DNA of 64,000 bases from SHWC01 sp050173345 (GTDB taxonomy: Bacteria; Pseudomonadota; Alphaproteobacteria; UBA828). Positions 63,401-64,000 of the stretch are shown here, one piece after another. Each line of letters starts with the position of its first letter. Position 1 is the first letter of the stretch. The stretch spans positions 9,202 through 73,201 of the forward strand of contig JBFXKW010000014.1 of NCBI GenBank assembly GCA_050173345.1. The letters are read 5' to 3'. The position numbers and the translations under genes were made by a program. The notes beneath the pieces were generated by a model that was not told the DNA's origin, searched no databases, and saw only the letters and a program-made list of their open reading frames with translations.

Positions 63401-64000
63401 TCGACAACGACGCGGCCCCGACCCTGACCATCAGCAACGAGTCGGTGACCGAGGGCGGTTCGCTGGTGTTCGACCTGACGCTCTCCAATCCGAGCGCGGA
63501 AGAGATCGTGGTGCTGGTCAACACCAACAGCGGCACGGCGACCGAGGGCACCGACTTCACCGATGTGATCAACCAGGCGGTGACCTTCGCCGCCGGCCAG
63601 ACCGCGGCCACGGTGACCGTCCAAAGCTCTGAGGACGCGATTTACGAGGGCACCGAGGGCTTCAGCGTGACGGCGACGCAGTCGTCCGGCTCGGTGACCA
63701 TCGGCAACACCGGCCTCGGCACGATCCTCGACAACGACGCCGCTCCGACCCTGACCATCAGCGACGAGTCGGTGACCGAAGGCGGTTCGCTGGTGTTCGA
63801 CCTGACGCTCTCCAATCCGAGCGCGGAAGAGATCGTGGTGCTGGTCAACACCAACAGCGGCACCGCGACCGAAGGCACCGACTTCACCGATGTGATCAAC
63901 CAGGCGGTGACCTTCGCCGCCGGCCAGACCGCGGCCACGGTGACCGTCCAAAGCTCTGAGGACGCGATTTACGAGGGCACCGAGGGCTTCAGCGTGACGG
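60406..64000 (+). CDS. Giant Calx-beta repeat surface protein/adhesin, partial at window edge
   Basis: Open from ATG (MSETQGVARSIQAEVKSTAN) to the window end without a stop: 1198 codons, continuing beyond. No Sec signal, as expected for a type I secretion substrate. N-terminal region (about 1-205): a beta-rich domain (VSLAWTPGTALVTAFNIGEV), an acidic segment and a Gly/Ser linker (GGNSPGNQGHSSFSSDPGT). From about residue 206 there is a divergent Calx-beta domain (VTVTEGDPIEGNGGEG, TVTFAPGEVTKTVTLNIVDD), then a regular array of 109-residue Calx-beta units with the pattern VTEGGSLVFDLTLSNPSAEE ... ATEGTDFT ... VTFAAGQTAATVTV ... GTILDNDAAPTLTIS. Calx-beta domains bind calcium. The LapB/LapC-like exporter upstream is the likely secretion route. 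A C-terminal secretion signal lies outside the window. Confidence 0.9.
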   Translation, partial: MSETQGVARSIQAEVKSTANQAEGAQAKQTAALQPDSGGSGAAPMLDGQPVLVLEKPESVQAVSLAWTPGTALVTAFNIGEVQVSVETDATVFTWTDGAQLKVVGLDEEAYGDDEVPVQLEDGTVLSLEELATIMGVEPAAGAQAGGNSPGNQGHSSFSSDPGTIGSGFDDTGALGYTDLAFSVPELTEDTDPLELAPQAAPVIVVTVDSVTVTEGDPIEGNGGEGQLSLFSEGGLQDDPTTTITFTITLSAPGTEAVTVDYQVSDGSAVLGNPDAPEGDYSPLDALSGTVTFAPGEVTKTVTLNIVDDFTFEPTEQFTIQLSSPVGAVLGDSGDGLGTGVGTILDNDAVPSLYIGDAVAYEGDDLVFGLFLSNPSYETIVVSLQTGGGTATEGGDYASGDGTLVTFLAGQTFASVTLSSFEDNVFEADESFTVSASAVSGSVDTSATGTGTILNDDAVPSLIIGDATAIEGDVLSFELTLSNPSAETIVVSLDTGAGSATEGADYTSIDGQLVTFAAGQTAATVTVQSGEDNVFEGAESFSVSATAVSGSVGTFDSGTGTILDNETTPTLSIGDATAIEGNVLVFDLTLPNPSAEEIVILVNTESGSATEGADFATIDGQFVTFAPGQTVATVSMTSTEDNIFEGSETFTVSTTAVSGSVHAGDAGTGTILDNDAAPTLTISDESVTEGGSLVFDLTLSNPSAEEIVVLVNTNSGTATEGTDFTDVINQAVTFAAGQTAATVTVQSSQDNVHEGDEGFSVTATQSSGSVTIGNTGLGTILDNDAAPTLTISNESVTEGGSLVFDLTLSNPSAEEIVVLVNTNSGTATEGTDFTDVINQAVTFAAGQTSATVTVQSSQDSIHEGDEGFTVTATQSSGSVTIGNTGLGTILDNDAAPTLTISNESVTEGGSLVFDLTLSNPSAEEIVVLVNTNSGTATEGTDFTDMINQAVTFAAGQTAATVTVQSSEDAIYEGTEGFAVTATQSSGSVTIGNTGLGTILDNDAAPTLTISNESVTEGGSLVFDLTLSNPSAEEIVVLVNTNSGTATEGTDFTDVINQAVTFAAGQTAATVTVQSSEDAIYEGTEGFSVTATQSSGSVTIGNTGLGTILDNDAAPTLTISDESVTEGGSLVFDLTLSNPSAEEIVVLVNTNSGTATEGTDFTDVINQAVTFAAGQTAATVTVQSSEDAIYEGTEGFSVT
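61459..64000 (+). repeat. Tandem 327-bp coding repeats (109-aa Calx-beta units)
   Basis: Unit starts at 61459, 61786, 62113, 62440, 62767, 63094, 63421 and 63748, all exactly 327 bp apart; the eighth is cut by the window edge. The first three units have diverged; units from 62440 onward are nearly identical at DNA level, even in synonymous positions, indicating recent expansion or gene conversion. Confidence 0.95.

Noticed and set aside
60358..63951. A 1197-codon minus-strand open frame opposite the Calx-beta array, with regular repeats
   Set aside because: The periodicity is a mirror of the plus-strand 327-bp repeats; the plus frame has clear Calx-beta motifs, ATG and ribosome site.
61459..64000. 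CRISPR-like regular repeats
   Set aside because: Units are 327 bp, in frame and protein-coding, with no short repeat/unique spacer alternation.

Overview
The window is high-GC (roughly two thirds G+C), densely packed DNA with strong G/C preference at third codon positions. The gene content suggests an alphaproteobacterium, probably Rhodospirillales-like: a cbb3 oxidase operon with an FNR/FixK-type box, a B12 riboswitch on nrdAB, many HAAT and polyamine ABC importers, TTAACC (CtrA-like) motifs, and the CGTCATTGCCGGG-type intergenic palindromes common in that class. No tRNA, rRNA, insertion sequence, phage or CRISPR array was seen. Both window edges cut genes: a class I fumarase on the left and a giant Calx-beta repeat protein on the right.

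Layout. 1-5.2 kb: fumarase (partial), a small conserved protein, and class I ribonucleotide reductase nrdAB behind a cobalamin riboswitch. 5.3-9.6 kb: a three-gene MacAB-like export system. 9.7-19.2 kb: a ten-gene cbb3 oxidase unit (TauE/SafE-like gene, ccoN-O-Q-P-G-H-I-S, DUF2189 gene), mostly overlapping and headed by an FNR-type box. 19.2-25.7 kb: a HAAT/Liv-type importer with two tandemly duplicated binding proteins. 25.8-27.7 kb: an aspartoacylase-family enzyme and an NmrA-like protein. 27.9-32.0 kb: a PotFGHI-type polyamine importer. 32.2-33.6 kb: a GST-like protein and an RluA-type pseudouridine synthase.

33.9-44.4 kb looks like an amide-utilisation island. A UrtABCDE/FmdDEF-like importer is followed by both subunits of N,N-dimethylformamidase (dmfA1, dmfA2), then a Rieske-oxygenase-fold protein that has lost most ligands of both its iron sites but carries a new cysteine/histidine set, a small GIY-YIG-like protein and a Sel1-repeat protein. 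I consider the degenerate Rieske protein beside dimethylformamidase the most novel item in the window. The importer would bring in DMF, formamide or urea-like amides, and the enzyme would release dimethylamine and formate.

44.5-50.9 kb: small hypothetical proteins, palindromic repeats, a hydantoinase/oxoprolinase pair (hyuA, hyuB) and a lipoprotein. 51.2-64 kb is surface and secretion biology: a small membrane protein, a trypsin-like protease, a TPR-glycosyltransferase with a probable N-terminal frameshift, a LapB/LapC-like type I secretion ABC protein and adaptor, a ribbon-helix-helix regulator, an AT-richer regulatory region with two perfect inverted repeats, and the start of a giant adhesin. 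The adhesin's Calx-beta repeats have an exact 327-bp period and continue beyond the window.
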